Assembly: GCA_002343505.1 (NCBI GenBank)
Contig: DDQZ01000046.1
Span: 2,484-66,483 of the forward strand
Source of the DNA: Verrucomicrobiaceae bacterium UBA2429
GTDB lineage: Bacteria; Verrucomicrobiota; Verrucomicrobiia; Verrucomicrobiales; Verrucomicrobiaceae
Length of the DNA stretch: 64,000 bases
Reading direction: 5' to 3'
In this document: in pieces, positions 37,323-44,604 of the stretch
Layout of the letters: each line of letters begins with the position of its first letter
Numbering within the stretch: position 1 is the stretch's first letter
The notes under the pieces: model-generated
Databases searched by the model: none
What the model saw: the letters and a program-made list of their open reading frames with translations, nothing else
What the model was told of the DNA's origin: nothing
Program-made: the position numbers and the translations under genes

Positions 37323-37673
37323 ATGACCCTGCTTCGCTCCATCATCTGCCTTTTCGCGCTGCTGGCCCAGGCCTGGCCTGCGCAGGCGATGCCGCGCACG
37401 GCGGAGCCGGAAGCGTGCGCCATGGAGTGCTGCGCCGCCATGAGCCTGTGCGAATGCGCGGAGCCCTCCGCGCCTGCTGAGCCGGCCAATGCCCCGCCCG
37501 TCGGCGGTCGCAAATGGGCGCCGCAGGCGGTTTGGGTGCCTGTGGAAGAGGCAGGACCACTTCCACGCTCTCCACGGGCTTTGAATGAGGGCGCATCGCG
37601 CTGGGCGGAAAGCAGCTTCGAGAATCAGCCGCAGGTCCGGCTGGCGGTGCTTTTCTGCTCCTTCCTGAATTGA
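37323..37673 (+). CDS. Small exported Cys-rich protein
   Basis: About 116 aa. A signal peptide (MTLLRSIICLFALLAQAWPAQA) is followed by a Met/Cys cluster, CAMECCAAMSLCEC, then a Pro/Ala-rich tail. The mixture of Cys and Met is typical of copper(I) sites, but no family is recognised. It is the first gene after a candidate ECF promoter and precedes the copper oxidase by ~100 nt, so it probably belongs to the same unit. Confidence 0.6.
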   Translation: MTLLRSIICLFALLAQAWPAQAMPRTAEPEACAMECCAAMSLCECAEPSAPAEPANAPPVGGRKWAPQAVWVPVEEAGPLPRSPRALNEGASRWAESSFENQPQVRLAVLFCSFLN

Positions 37674-37774
37674 GCCGGCGTCTCTGACAGACGCATTGTG
37701 CCCGCGCCTCGCGGTCCCTGAGGGACATCAGCGCATGCGGGCTTGGTTCCGTGAACCGCAACGACTCGATTCCC

Positions 37775-39898
37775 ATGAAACGCTTTCTTCTTCTCGCCCT
37801 CTTCGGGCCCTCCCTGGCCGCGCTGGCCTGCGACACCTGCAATATCCCCCGCCCGCCCGCCGGTCAGCGGGTGGTGGAGTATGACCTGCACATCCGCGAG
37901 CAAACCGTCAGCCCTGCGGGCAAGGCGGTGCGCGGCTTCACCATCAATGGCGGCATTCCGGGGCCAACGCTGCGCTTTCGCGAGGGTGACTTCGCCCGCA
38001 TCCGGGTTCACAACCACCTCAAGCGCGAGACGACCTCCACCCACTGGCACGGCCTGCTGCTGCCGAACGAGCAGGACGGCGTGCCGCATGTCACCACGCC
38101 GCCCATTCAGCCGGGGACGACGCACACCTTTGGCTTCGATCTGCGGCACAGCGGCACCTACTGGTACCATTCCCACACGCATTTCCAGGAGCAGAACGGC
38201 GTGTATGGCAGCATCGTCGTCGAGCCGCGCGGGGGCGAGCCGGTGAAGGCCGACCGCGAGCAGGTGCTGGTGCTCTCCGACTGGACGAACTTCAACCCGC
38301 ACGAGGTCATGCGCCTGTTGATGCGGGGCAGCGATTACTTCGGGCTGATGCGGCGGAACGCGCAGTCCGTGCTCGGCGCCTGGCAGCGCGGGAATTTGAA
38401 GGACTACTTCAAGCGCGAGTGGGACCGCATGATGCCGATGGACGTCTCCGACGTGGGCTATCACGCCTTTCTCATCAACGGCCAGCGCCAGACAATCATT
38501 GAGGGCAGACCCGGCGAGCGCGTGCGCCTGCGCATCATCAATGCCTCGGCGGCATCGTATTTTTATCTGCACTCCTCGGCGGGGCCGATGACCATCGTGG
38601 CGGCGGACGGCCCGCCGGTGCAGCCGGTGCAGGTGGACCGCTTTCTGATGGCCATCGCCGAGACCTATGACGTGATCCTCACCATCCCGCCCAGCGGCCA
38701 GTACGAGCTGCGCGCCACCACGCAGGATGGCAGCGGCCATGCCTCGGCGTTCTTCGGGTCGGGCGAACTGAAGCCCGCCTCCGACCCGCCGCGCCCGAAC
38801 CTCTACCAGATGAACGAGATGCTGCGGCTGGCGCTGGAGGAGCAGAAGGACGATCCGCGCGCCTCCCTGAATCTGCCCCGACCGGGATCGCCCTACCGGG
38901 TGCTGAAGGCCGTGCAGGACACCACCCTTCCCGCGAAACTGCCGCGCCGGAAGATCACGATGCATCTCACCGGCGACATGAACCGCTACATCTGGGGCTT
39001 CGACGGCAAAACCATCGCGCAGGAGCCTTATGTGAGGATCAAGAAGGGCGAGATCATCGAGCTGGAACTCGTCAACGACACGATGATGCACCACCCCATC
39101 CATCTGCACGGCCATTTCTTCCGCCTGCTCATGGGCAATGGCGCGCGCTCACCGCTGAAGCACACCGTGGACGTGCCGCCGATGAGCAAACGCGTCATCG
39201 AGTTCGAGGCCAACGAGGAGAAGGACTGGATGTTCCACTGCCACATCCTCTACCACATGATGTCCGGCATGGCCCGCGTCTTCCGGTATGAGCAGCCTGT
39301 AGGCGCAAACGCCAGTTTGCGGCATGACAATGACTCCCGCAGTCTGGCGGCTGCGCCTACAGACCACAGCCTGCATCACGCCGCCGGCCTCGGCGAGCAC
39401 TCGCACGACATGGCCTACGTCTGGGGCGCGGCCTCCCTCCAGTCCCACATGAGCGAGGGGCTGCTCACCTGGATGAATCCGAAGAACGACCTCCTGCTCG
39501 CTTGGGAGGTGGGTTGGGAGGGCGTGGACAATCCGCAGTATGAGGTGGACGCGCTCTACCAGCGCTACTTCAACCTCAACTTCCAGGCCTTCGCCGGCTA
39601 CCGCCTCACGAACGACCCCGATGCGAAGGACCGCGGCCTCATCGGCTTCAACTTCCGCCTGCCGCTCATGGCCTGGGCCAATCTCAGCCTCGACACCGAG
39701 GGCGACGCGCGCCTCACCCTCTCGAAGCGCCTCCAGCTCACCCCGCGCCTAGGCGTCTGGGGAGAGGTCTTTTACGACACCGGCACCGAGTGGGAATGGA
39801 CGGCGGGCGCCGACTACACGCTCACCCGCCACACCTCCCTCACCCTTTCTTACCACAGCGACTTCGGCCTCGGCGCCGGCATGCTGTTCCGCTTTTGA
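37775..39898 (+). CDS. Multicopper oxidase fused to a CopB-like outer-membrane barrel
   Basis: About 707 aa from the ATG at 37775. Residues ~25-505 form a three-cupredoxin multicopper oxidase. The copper ligands appear as HWHG and WYHSHTHF in the first domain, then HHPIHLHGHFF and the terminal HCHILYHMMSGM with the T1 Cys-His pair. Residues ~550-707 look like a CopB-type beta-barrel (LLAWEVGWEGVDNPQYEVDA, GFNFRLPL, alternating aromatic strands) ending in FRF, as outer-membrane proteins do. A 66-bp palindromic element encodes part of the linker (~508-530), and a His-rich HSLHHA...EHSHD region follows. The oxidase probably detoxifies Cu(I) on the cell surface. Confidence 0.85.
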   Translation: MKRFLLLALFGPSLAALACDTCNIPRPPAGQRVVEYDLHIREQTVSPAGKAVRGFTINGGIPGPTLRFREGDFARIRVHNHLKRETTSTHWHGLLLPNEQDGVPHVTTPPIQPGTTHTFGFDLRHSGTYWYHSHTHFQEQNGVYGSIVVEPRGGEPVKADREQVLVLSDWTNFNPHEVMRLLMRGSDYFGLMRRNAQSVLGAWQRGNLKDYFKREWDRMMPMDVSDVGYHAFLINGQRQTIIEGRPGERVRLRIINASAASYFYLHSSAGPMTIVAADGPPVQPVQVDRFLMAIAETYDVILTIPPSGQYELRATTQDGSGHASAFFGSGELKPASDPPRPNLYQMNEMLRLALEEQKDDPRASLNLPRPGSPYRVLKAVQDTTLPAKLPRRKITMHLTGDMNRYIWGFDGKTIAQEPYVRIKKGEIIELELVNDTMMHHPIHLHGHFFRLLMGNGARSPLKHTVDVPPMSKRVIEFEANEEKDWMFHCHILYHMMSGMARVFRYEQPVGANASLRHDNDSRSLAAAPTDHSLHHAAGLGEHSHDMAYVWGAASLQSHMSEGLLTWMNPKNDLLLAWEVGWEGVDNPQYEVDALYQRYFNLNFQAFAGYRLTNDPDAKDRGLIGFNFRLPLMAWANLSLDTEGDARLTLSKRLQLTPRLGVWGEVFYDTGTEWEWTAGADYTLTRHTSLTLSYHSDFGLGAGMLFRF
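39297..39362. repeat. In-frame palindromic element (GTAGGCGC family), copy 2
   Basis: A 66-bp imperfect palindrome with perfect 11-bp outer arms (CTGTAGGCGCA and TGCGCCTACAG) and inner arms CGCCAGTTTGCGG and CCGCAGTCTGGCG. Its length is 22 codons. It encodes VGANASLRH...SLAAAPT, close to the peptide from copy 1 (23293-23373). It sits exactly between the oxidase and barrel parts of the host protein. Confidence 0.82.
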
Positions 39899-39948
39899 TG
39901 GCGCAGGTCATCATTGAAAAACAAACCGCAAACCCACCCACCCACATC

Positions 39949-40203
39949 ATGAAAACCAAACTGACCACCCTCCTCACCACCGCGCTGCTCGGCCTCGCGC
40001 TGGCCTCCTGCTCGAGTTCCACCTCCGGCGGCGCCAAACCGTATCCGTATGACGTCTGCATCGTCAGCGGCAACAAGCTTGGCAGCATGGGCACGCCCAT
40101 CACCAAGGTCCACCAGGGCCAGCAGGTCAAATTCTGCTGCGAGCCCTGCGTGGAGGAGTTCGATGAAAACCCGGCCAAGTTCATGGCCAAGCTGCCGCAG
40201 TAA
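39949..40203 (+). CDS. Small metal-binding lipoprotein
   Basis: About 84 aa. A lipobox-type signal (LLGLALASC, with Cys 21 as the likely lipid site) is followed by a TRASH/YHS-like fold: YDVCIVSGNKLGSMGTP, then KFCCEPCVEEFDENPAKFM. The single Cys plus CCxxC is typical of copper or zinc capture. A paralogue sits at 53807 in the other metal block. It lies 50 nt downstream of the oxidase-barrel gene and is probably co-transcribed. Confidence 0.82.
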   Translation: MKTKLTTLLTTALLGLALASCSSSTSGGAKPYPYDVCIVSGNKLGSMGTPITKVHQGQQVKFCCEPCVEEFDENPAKFMAKLPQ

Positions 40204-40240
40204 CGGCGGCCACCTCCGTCTTCCCGTGCGGGATACTTGG

Positions 40241-40404
40241 ACCCGAACGCCGTGATTCAGTCAGAGACAGATTCTGCAAAGCCTGAGTCCCAGGCGGTTC
40301 GATGTGCTGGGGGACTGTATTTGAAAATACCGAACCTCCAGCCAGCGAGCCGCATGGGGCCGGGATTTCCGGAATATGGCCTGGATCAATCGCGGCGTTC
40401 GGGT
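40241..40404. repeat. 164-bp long imperfect palindrome
   Basis: Outer arms ACCCGAACGCCGTGATT (40241-40257) and AATCGCGGCGTTCGGGT (40388-40404) pair with one mismatch. The centre is GTATTTGAAAATAC at 40317-40330, within one base of the midpoint of the arms. The interior halves keep partial complementarity, so the whole stretch could fold as one long hairpin. It fills the gap between the lipoprotein and the sialidase-like gene. Confidence 0.65.
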
Positions 40405-40453
40405 TTAAAGGTCCGGCATGGGGAGACGTGCTCATGCAACCCTCCATGCCGCC

Positions 40454-41563
40454 ATGATGAAACGCCTGCTTCTTCCCCTGCTGCTCCCGCTTGCCCTGCG
40501 CGCCCAGGTCCTCGTCGAATCGCTGCCGGAGCCGGGCGTCCAGCCCCAGGTGGCGGTGACGGCGGCAGGCGTGGTGCATCTGGTCTATCTCCTGGGCGAC
40601 CCCGCGGCCTGCGACGTCCGCCACACCACGCGCCCTGCGCAGGGCGGCCCCTGGTCCGCGCCCGTCACCGTGAACAGCGTGCCGCGCTCCGCCGTCGCCG
40701 CGGGCACCATCCGCGGCGCGCAGCTCGCTCTGGGCAGAGAGGGCAGCGTGCAGGTCGTCTGGAATAGCAACACCGGCGGCCACAAGGAGCACATGGGGCG
40801 CGCGCCCCTGCTTCACGCCCGGCTGCCGCCCGGCGCCGGGGCCTTCAGCCCGCAGCAGGATCTCATGGGCGGCACCGCCGCGCTCGATGGCGGCGCCTCC
40901 ATCGCCGCCGATGGCCGGGGCCGCGTCAGCATTGTCTGGCACGCCGCGCCCGCCGGGGCGGCGGGGGAGGGCGCGCGCCTCGTCTATGCGCGGCACTCCG
41001 CCGATGACGGCCGCACCTTTTCAGAACCTCAGCCGCTCAATGAGGAAAAGCCCGGCGTCTGCGCCTGCTGCTCCCTGCGCGCGCATCTGGCCGCGGATGG
41101 CACGCTCACCGTCCTCTACCGCGGCGCACCGGAGCCGGCAGCGCGCGGCATGATCCAGCTCACCCACGGGGCTGGCCGCACCACCTTGACCCCGCTGGAT
41201 GACTGGCGCGTGGCCAGGTGCCCCATGAGCAGCGCCAGCCTGCTGCCCGCCGGGCCGTCCCTGCGCGCCGCCTGGGAAAACGACGGCCAGATCCTCACCG
41301 GACTCCTGGGCGAGCCCGCGGCTGCCGCCCAGAAAATCGGCCCCGGGAACGCCAAGCATCCCGCCCTGGCCCAGAATGCCAGGGGGCAGACCCTCATCGC
41401 CAGCGTCATCGGCTCCGGCTGGGCCAAGGCCGGCACCCTGCGCTGGGACCTGCTGGAGGCCCAGGGTACCCCCGCGGATTCAGGCGAAGGCGGCAAGCTC
41501 CCCGTCTGGAGCCACCCCGCCGCCTACGCCCGGCCCGACGGCACCTTCGTCATCCTGAGGTGA
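40454..41563 (+). CDS. Exported sialidase-like (BNR-fold) protein
   Basis: About 369 aa from the first ATG of MMKRLLLPLLLPLALRAQ, a signal peptide. The body has repeated beta-propeller blades with Asp-box-like turns (SADDGRTFS, AADGRGRVSIVWH, AQNARGQTLIAS). It is assigned to the sialidase/neuraminidase superfamily by fold only; the catalytic Arg triad and Tyr/Glu pair cannot be confirmed, so enzymatic activity is uncertain. A CACC cysteine motif (PGVCACCSLRAHLA) interrupts one blade and may bind metal. It follows the copper cluster. Confidence 0.65.
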   Translation: MMKRLLLPLLLPLALRAQVLVESLPEPGVQPQVAVTAAGVVHLVYLLGDPAACDVRHTTRPAQGGPWSAPVTVNSVPRSAVAAGTIRGAQLALGREGSVQVVWNSNTGGHKEHMGRAPLLHARLPPGAGAFSPQQDLMGGTAALDGGASIAADGRGRVSIVWHAAPAGAAGEGARLVYARHSADDGRTFSEPQPLNEEKPGVCACCSLRAHLAADGTLTVLYRGAPEPAARGMIQLTHGAGRTTLTPLDDWRVARCPMSSASLLPAGPSLRAAWENDGQILTGLLGEPAAAAQKIGPGNAKHPALAQNARGQTLIASVIGSGWAKAGTLRWDLLEAQGTPADSGEGGKLPVWSHPAAYARPDGTFVILR

Positions 41564-41614
41564 CGCCATGGCGGCACGGCGCAACATGCCTGCTGCCAAG
41601 CCGTTCATAAGGCC

Positions 41615-42985
41615 ATGCACCTGTTGAATTTCACCCTGTCAGCGGGCCTGGCCGCCGCTTCGTTGGCGAATGCCGCAGTCCCCGCCTTCCCTGGCGCGGA
41701 GGGCTTTGGGGCCGCTTCGGCCGGCGGCCGTGGCGGGCGTGTGATCGAGGTGACGAACCTCAGCGACGCCGGACCGGGCAGTTTCCGCGCTGCCATTGAG
41801 GCCGAGGGGCCGCGCACCGTCGTCTTCCGCACCGGCGGCACGATCGAGCTGATGACCGAGGTCGTGCTGGCGCATCCCTTCATCACCATCGCCGGGCAAA
41901 CCGCGCCGGGCGGCGGCATCACGCTGAAGACGCATCCCTCAAACACCCGCTCGGCGCTGACCATCGCCAAAGGCTGCCATGACGTCATCATCCGCCACCT
42001 GCGCAGCCGTCCGGGGCCGCATGACGGCTTTCCGCCGCTGAAAAGCGGCCGCGAGGCGGACACGAGCGAAGTGAAGGACGCCCTGCAGATCCTCGGCGCC
42101 CGGCGCGTGATCGTGGACCACTGCTCCTTCAGCTGGGCCACGGACGAGGTCGTTTCGACCTTCTACGACGCGCAGGACATCACCCTCCAGTGGTGCATCA
42201 TCGCCGAGGCGCTGCGCAAAAGCCGCCCGGATCAGAGCCTGCCGGGCAAAGGGCTGCTCATCGGCTCCAAAGGCGGCCGGCGCATCTCCGTCCATCACAA
42301 CCTCATGGCGCACAATGTCGGCCGCAATCCGCTCATCAAAGCGGAAGGCATCGTGGATGTGGTGAACAACGTCGTGCTCGCGCCCGCGATCGTGGCGATG
42401 GCCATTGACGCGGAGCTCGGCCACTCGCCCGCGAACTTCGTCGGCAATCATGTGAGCGCCCCGGCGGCGGATGGGCTCGCCAACGGCCTCGCGGTGGTCG
42501 GCGGCGGCACGTTCTCGCTGTTCGTGAAGGACAACCTCGGCCCGAAGCGGCTCCGCGGCGGCCAGCCGGAGGAGCTTTTCCTCAATGCCACCAACCAGGG
42601 GCGGAAATGGATCACGCAGGACCGCCACGACGCGCCGCCCATCACCACGCATCCCGCCTCCGAGGTGGTCGGGGCCGTTTTGGCCCATGCAGGCTGCCTG
42701 CGCCCGGTGCGCGATGCCGTGGACGGGCGCATCCTCGCCGACGTCCGTCAAAACAGGCCGCGCACCGTGGATTCACCCGCGCAGGTCGGCGGCTGGCCCG
42801 ATCTCGCACCAGGAGCCGCCCCTGCCGACCGGGATCACGACGGCATGCCCGACGCATGGGAGACGCAGCACGGCCTCAACCCCGGCGACCCCGCCGACGG
42901 CAGCACCGATGCCGATGGCGACGGCTACACGAACCTTGAGGAGTTCCTCAACGACACCGACCCGAAGCGCGCCGAAGGGCCTTGA
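41615..42985 (+). CDS. Pectate-lyase-like right-handed beta-helix protein
   Basis: About 456 aa. A signal peptide ends near ASLANA. The domain opens with AFPGAEGFGAASAGGRGGRV, typical of the pectate lyase C-like fold, and continues with beta-helix turns: ITIAGQTAPGGGITLKTH, DVIIRHLRSRPG, RRVIVDHCSFSWATDE. The C-terminal ~45 residues hold calcium-type repeats, DRDHDGMPDAWETQ and DADGDGYTNLEEFLND. It is probably secreted and acts on a uronic-acid-containing polysaccharide; the exact substrate is unknown. Such proteins are abundant in Verrucomicrobia. Confidence 0.85.
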   Translation: MHLLNFTLSAGLAAASLANAAVPAFPGAEGFGAASAGGRGGRVIEVTNLSDAGPGSFRAAIEAEGPRTVVFRTGGTIELMTEVVLAHPFITIAGQTAPGGGITLKTHPSNTRSALTIAKGCHDVIIRHLRSRPGPHDGFPPLKSGREADTSEVKDALQILGARRVIVDHCSFSWATDEVVSTFYDAQDITLQWCIIAEALRKSRPDQSLPGKGLLIGSKGGRRISVHHNLMAHNVGRNPLIKAEGIVDVVNNVVLAPAIVAMAIDAELGHSPANFVGNHVSAPAADGLANGLAVVGGGTFSLFVKDNLGPKRLRGGQPEELFLNATNQGRKWITQDRHDAPPITTHPASEVVGAVLAHAGCLRPVRDAVDGRILADVRQNRPRTVDSPAQVGGWPDLAPGAAPADRDHDGMPDAWETQHGLNPGDPADGSTDADGDGYTNLEEFLNDTDPKRAEGP

Positions 42986-43138
42986 TGCCCCCAAGCCGAA
43001 GCGCGCGCCCTCATTCATCCTGCGCCGATGCGATGAGCGGCACGAAAGGAGAGCGGGCGCTCCCGCCGGGGTTTCAGATGCGGAGAGGAGTCTCCGCGCC
43101 CCTTTCTGGCGCGCTGCCGACCAAACTTGGCTTGAAGG

Positions 43139-43831
43139 TCAGGCGCTTCGTTCAGTGCGATTGCGGCGAAAAAGAAGCGTGACAGCTCCGATGACGGCGA
43201 AGACTGCGGCAGAAGGTTCGGGAACGCTGCTGATGTCGAATGAAGTGATCTGGCCGTTGATGTCTCCAGAAACGCCATTGAATGTCCCAAGCGCCCGGAA
43301 CCAATTTTGATCAAAGTCGGCGACAGGGTACTCGAGAACGCTCTCCAATGAGGATTCTGGAAACTCGTGCCCGGTCGGAGATGTGGAAAACAAACCTATG
43401 GAAAGAGAGCCGGTTCCTCCGCCGGTCGAGAAGCCCCCGGACGAAAACGAGAATGCGTTGTAGATGGCAAACCCGCGTTGAGGCGTCGCAGCGGAGTTCC
43501 GGACATCGAAGGTCGTATTGTCGGTCGTGACAATCGAATAGTCGCCGAAGGAGGCAGACATCGAGTAACCCTCGCCAAACCACCAGTAGGCCGCATTCGT
43601 CGGCGGGACATAGACGCTGTTGACGTAGGTTCCGTTATTCGAGCTCGATGTGGGCGAGAGGTCGAAATAGACTTGAAATGTAAACGGATCGCCGACCGAG
43701 ATGCCGGATAGCGGCCCGCTGGACGTAAAGCCGGTGATGGTGCCGTCGAATGTGGCGATCATCGGGTTTGCGCCTGCCTCAGCAAGGCCAAGGCACGCTG
43801 CGGCCGCGAGTGTCAGGAGTGCCGTTTTCAT
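43139..43831 (-). CDS. PEP-CTERM sorted exported protein
   Basis: About 230 aa. A signal peptide (MKTALLTLAAAACLGLAEA) precedes a Ser/Gly/Thr-rich beta domain (ITGFTSSGPLSGISVGDPFT, FSFSSGGFSTGGGTGS). The end is a PEP-CTERM signal: SSVPEP, a hydrophobic helix (AAVFAVIGAVTLLF) and a basic tail RRNRTERSA. Such proteins are processed by an exosortase and linked to exopolysaccharide; no exosortase is in the window. The passenger function is unknown. Confidence 0.88.
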   Translation of the reverse strand: MKTALLTLAAAACLGLAEAGANPMIATFDGTITGFTSSGPLSGISVGDPFTFQVYFDLSPTSSSNNGTYVNSVYVPPTNAAYWWFGEGYSMSASFGDYSIVTTDNTTFDVRNSAATPQRGFAIYNAFSFSSGGFSTGGGTGSLSIGLFSTSPTGHEFPESSLESVLEYPVADFDQNWFRALGTFNGVSGDINGQITSFDISSVPEPSAAVFAVIGAVTLLFRRNRTERSA

Positions 43832-44142
43832 GGGTGTTGAGCAAATGATGCGCGGAAGCCAGCCTATGGATGAGACACAAGCTTGTCAGCTGCGTCAAGA
43901 TCTCTGTCAGCGACATGATGGTGCATGATTCCTGGTCAGCCGCTCCATGGCACGTGCCATTTTGCGGGCAAAGGCTGGGCTGCGGCGGCCCGCTCCGCGC
44001 CCGTCGGTTTTGGCTTTCCCCCGGCTTGGGATGGCTAGAATCGCGCCAGCGCACTGCCTTTCGCTACATGCTGATTTTACCGAGGCCAGTTGCCGAACCC
44101 CGGCTTGACACTCAGGCGGGCTTTCCCGAGACTCGCCCCTTC
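43832..44142. other. Intergenic region, 311 nt
   Basis: Lies between the divergent PEP-CTERM gene and the restriction-gene remnant. A TTGACA word at 44105-44110 could be a -35 box for the remnant, but no convincing -10 was seen. Nothing else is supported. Confidence 0.4.
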
Positions 44143-44590
44143 ATGTCACACCCCGTCGCCGACTACCTGCACGAGCTTTACCTCATCCCCGGCGTCAGCG
44201 TGCCCGAGACCAGCGGCTATCCGGCGCTATCGAAGCTCCTCAATGCCGTCGGCGACTCCTTGAAGCCGAAGATCACCGCCGTCATCCATCCCTCCAACAA
44301 CGGCGCAGGCATCCCGGATGGCGGCCTCTTCTCCAGGAAGGAACTCAAAAAACACGGCCCGGACTCCCCCGCGCTCTTCCAGCTCAAGCCCGAGCGCGGC
44401 GTCATTGAGGTAAAGGCGCTGGATGCCGACCTCTCCTCCTTTGAAAGCAGCCCACAGGTGCGGAACTACCTGGAGCACTACGGCCAGATCCTCCTCACGA
44501 ACTACCGCTCCTTCGCCCTCTGGTCCTGGCTCTTGAATCAACGGCAAACCGGTTGAAGTTTCGGTATCCGAAACAATCCTCCGTTCGCTT
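44143..44590 (+). pseudogene. N-terminal remnant of a type ISP-like restriction-modification enzyme
   Basis: The intact frame (44143-44556, 137 aa) matches the N-terminal nuclease domain of single-chain type ISP-like R-M enzymes: VPETSGYPALSKLLNAVGDS, GAGIPDGGLFSRKEL and the GVIEVKALDADL motif with its E-x-K. NYLEHYGQILLTNYRSFALW is the usual next block. The frame stops at 44556; in the next frame NGKPVEVSVSE continues the family pattern, indicating a frameshift near 44536. Homology stops by ~44590. The C-terminal end of the same kind of gene lies at 48463-48705, after an inserted R-M pair. Confidence 0.75.
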
Positions 44591-44604
44591 CGTCTCCTCT
44601 CCCC

